Below the pieces are notes generated by a model that was given only the letters and a program-made list of their open reading frames with translations, had not been told where the DNA came from and did not search any database. From Dendrolimus kikuchii (taxonomy: Eukaryota > Arthropoda > Insecta > Lepidoptera > Lasiocampidae): DNA of 64,000 nt. This document shows positions 62,270-64,000 of the stretch, one piece after another. The DNA lies in NCBI GenBank assembly GCA_019925095.2, contig CM034401.1:19500338-19564337 (forward strand), in the 5' to 3' direction. The stretch's first letter is position 1. Each line of letters begins with the position of its first letter. The translations under genes were made by a program, and so were the position numbers.

Positions 62270-62462
62270 TCGTCGCCCATCCCGCATGCCTGAAGATGAA
62301 AGTCTTCGAGCAGTGCATCCTTCCCTTCCTGACTTACGGGGCTGAGACATGGATACTCACGGCAGGACTGATCCACAAATTCCAAGTCCTGCAACGGGCT
62401 ATGGAGCGAGCTATGTTGGCTGTTACTCTTATGGATAGAATTAGAAACGAGGATGATAGAAT
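62270..62462 (+). pseudogene. RTE-type LINE, RT thumb fragment
   Basis: LKMKVFEQCILPFLTYGAET, then WILTAGLIHKFQVLQRAMER, then AMLAVTLMDRIRNED. Collinear with the start of 16825-17175 and stops just before a large palindrome. Confidence 0.75.
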
Positions 62463-62487
62463 GAACTAATGAAAACTCTTTGTAGTT

Positions 62488-62511
62488 TACCATAACTTAT
62501 AAGTTATGGTA
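62488..62511. other. 24-bp perfect palindrome
   Basis: TACCATAACTTA followed directly by its reverse complement. Confidence 0.8.
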
Positions 62512-62518
62512 GTTATGG

Positions 62519-62580
62519 TAGAAATGTATTCATATTATATTTCTAGGTATACCTAGAGATATAATATGAATACATTTCTA
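62519..62580. other. 62-bp near-perfect palindrome
   Basis: 22-bp arms (TAGAAATGTATTCATATTAT... and complement) flank an 18-bp centre that is itself palindromic (CTAGGTATACCTAG) apart from one mismatched pair. Confidence 0.8.
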
Positions 62581-62775
62581 TTAGAACAATAGGCAGTCTT
62601 ATCGCTGGCAAGGCAAACCGGTATCCAAGGAGACATTAAAAGAAAAATTAAATAATATGTGGTGGTTTAACTAAATTAAAACAAATTCAATCGTAATTAA
62701 ATATAATTAAACAAATTAATAATAATAAACTACTATAGATATACATAACTAATTAGATTATAATAATATACATTA

Positions 62776-62985
62776 CATATACCTACATGCGAACAATAAT
62801 ATAATTCTATTTACGGCAACAAACTTTATTTCATGGACAAATAAATAATGGTCAGTGATCAAGTGTTTGAATGTAGAAATGGATGTAGCTTGTCTGATTT
62901 TCAAGGGGAGGGAGTTCCGCAGGCGAACAGCCTGTACGGCAAAAGAATTTCCTACTGTGGCGCCTTTAGTGCCAACATAGAAACA
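62776..62985 (-). pseudogene. LINE (CR1/Jockey-like) RT C-terminus
   Basis: Minus strand GNSFAVQAVRLRNSLPLKIR then QATSISTFKHLITDHYL, the usual 'AVRLWNSLP..IR' ending, here with Arg for Trp. The ORF continues briefly to a stop near 62773. Confidence 0.65.
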
Positions 62986-63009
62986 AGCACGTATGCTCGA
63001 AACCAATAT

Positions 63010-63270
63010 TAATCTGTGGCAAGCAGAAACAGCGCGCCGTTTCGTGACCCCGCGTGCCTCTCAACGTTCGCGCCAATCCTCTTGGCGCGTAAACGACATT
63101 TCAACGGGAATCGAAGTTCAGTTCGGGATAATTCGACTGACAGTCTGATTCACGCCTTCAATATGGGCGCACGACATTCGTGCTCGCGTACAGGATTCAG
63201 TTCTCGCGCTTGCTGCTTGCCTTCACCAAAAATCCTTCTGAACTTATTATAAAACATGAGTGTGTGTAAT
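63010..63270 (+). other. GC-richer unassigned stretch
   Basis: Contains an open frame (63016-63252, 78 codons) with no family resemblance and no repeat partner in the window. Confidence 0.25.
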
Positions 63271-63589
63271 TAAAAATGTACGACGTAAGTTCTCTTTCAT
63301 TGACCCGTACACCGCTCAACGGCCGCAACCAACCGTCATCCATCATCACATATCCCTTACTTCAAAGGACGACGTTTGTTTAGGTATCGTTAGCAGAAGA
63401 TTTTCATTTGAGCGCAAATTACAGGAATGAGATTGAGAGGAAACTAAAAAGTTCCTTTAAATATGGGGGAGTACAGGGATTCAAAAGGATATTGTGCATA
63501 AGTAAGAGTTAGTGAACACTCCGGCGAAGGCGAATAGGCAACCATTTAAGCTTATTACGAAATTCGGAGATATGGTCTTATTTACGAAG

Positions 63590-64000
63590 ATAATCTTAAG
63601 AAAACCAAGGTAACCGACATAGTTCGCAGAATTAGCAAGTTGAAATGGCAGGGAGCCGATCAATTATGTCGGAAATTTAAATTAAATTCAAAAGTTTTTA
63701 TTCACAATAAGTTCCACTTGAGAACACTTTTTGAAGGTCATACATATAAATTAAATTTTACTTCCTAGTCCATGTACACCGCTTCGCAACGTGTTATTGC
63801 TGTTAAGGAGAAGAAGCTTCAAGAAACTCCCCAGCAACACGTCTAGCTGATTTTTTTTTTCTTATTTATGTAGTTCAAACTTTTTTTTAAATAAATCGTA
63901 TACAGAAATATGTTACAGGACCGTGCTGCAGGGTCGATGGCCGATGGAGCAGACGAGTCCTGGAGTGGAGACCGCGTCCTGGTAAACTCGCGCAGGGTTG
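63590..64000 (+). pseudogene. RTE-type LINE split by a ~250-bp insertion, runs off the window
   Basis: 63600-63665 encodes KTKVTDIVRRISKLKWQ and 63915-64000 resumes CCRVDGRWSRRVLEWRPRPG, both collinear with 16905-17030. The intervening 63667-63910 is A/T-rich with one GC-richer patch and may be another LINE tail. The 3' end lies beyond base 64000. Confidence 0.7.

Overview
The window is AT-rich eukaryotic DNA, almost certainly from a moth or butterfly. Three things support this: a head-to-tail cluster of spliced GMC oxidoreductase genes of the ecdysone-oxidase/glucose-dehydrogenase type, a repeat load typical of Lepidoptera (R1-clade, RTE and Jockey-like LINEs, tRNA-derived SINEs, Helitrons ending CTAG, a cecropia-type mariner, BEL/Pao), and GT..AG introns. 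There are no operons, CRISPR arrays or prokaryotic signals.

Host genes, all on the minus strand. Four GMC genes can be recognised: (i) exon 1 only of a gene whose remaining exons must lie left of base 1 (3945-4071); (ii) GMC-1 (exons 24971-25106, 21931-22064, 19696-21237; 603 aa); (iii) GMC-2 (43334-43469, 41758-41891, 40063-41604; 603 aa), a recent tandem duplicate of GMC-1; (iv) GMC-3 (59458-59569, 55570-55689, 51896-53440), a more diverged paralogue with a 14-nt frameshifting deletion in exon 2. Introns fall after phase 1 and then phase 0. Exon 1 carries a hydrophobic secretion-type N-terminus, exon 2 the GxGxxG FAD motif, and exon 3 everything else including the catalytic His/Asn pair. 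The products are predicted to be secreted FAD enzymes oxidising sugar or steroid alcohols; the substrate cannot be read from sequence.

Everything else is mostly mobile DNA. 1-19 kb: LINE tails, a ~300-bp interspersed family (family A), Helitron-like and MITE copies, a 707-bp solo LTR. 19-25 kb: GMC-1, its first intron filled by two interleaved LINE remnants and a Helitron. 25.5-28.1 kb: a decayed BEL/Pao gag-protease. 29.1-36.2 kb: a 7,106-bp non-coding insertion with TG..CA ends and a GTAG target duplication, carrying four kinds of tandem repeat; this is the most unusual object here. 36.5-39.2 kb: an R1 LINE with a 16-bp target duplication and a broken mariner. 40-43.5 kb: GMC-2. 43.7-51.9 kb: SINEs, two solo LTRs of one family, and LINE remnants, one ending within about 15 bp of the GMC-3 stop codon. 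52-59.6 kb: GMC-3, whose introns hold another solo LTR, an almost complete but dead mariner and small MITEs. 59.6-64 kb: LINE fragments and large palindromes.

Nested insertions and target-site duplications let much of the order of events be read directly. All identifications are by eye; percent identities and family names are approximate.
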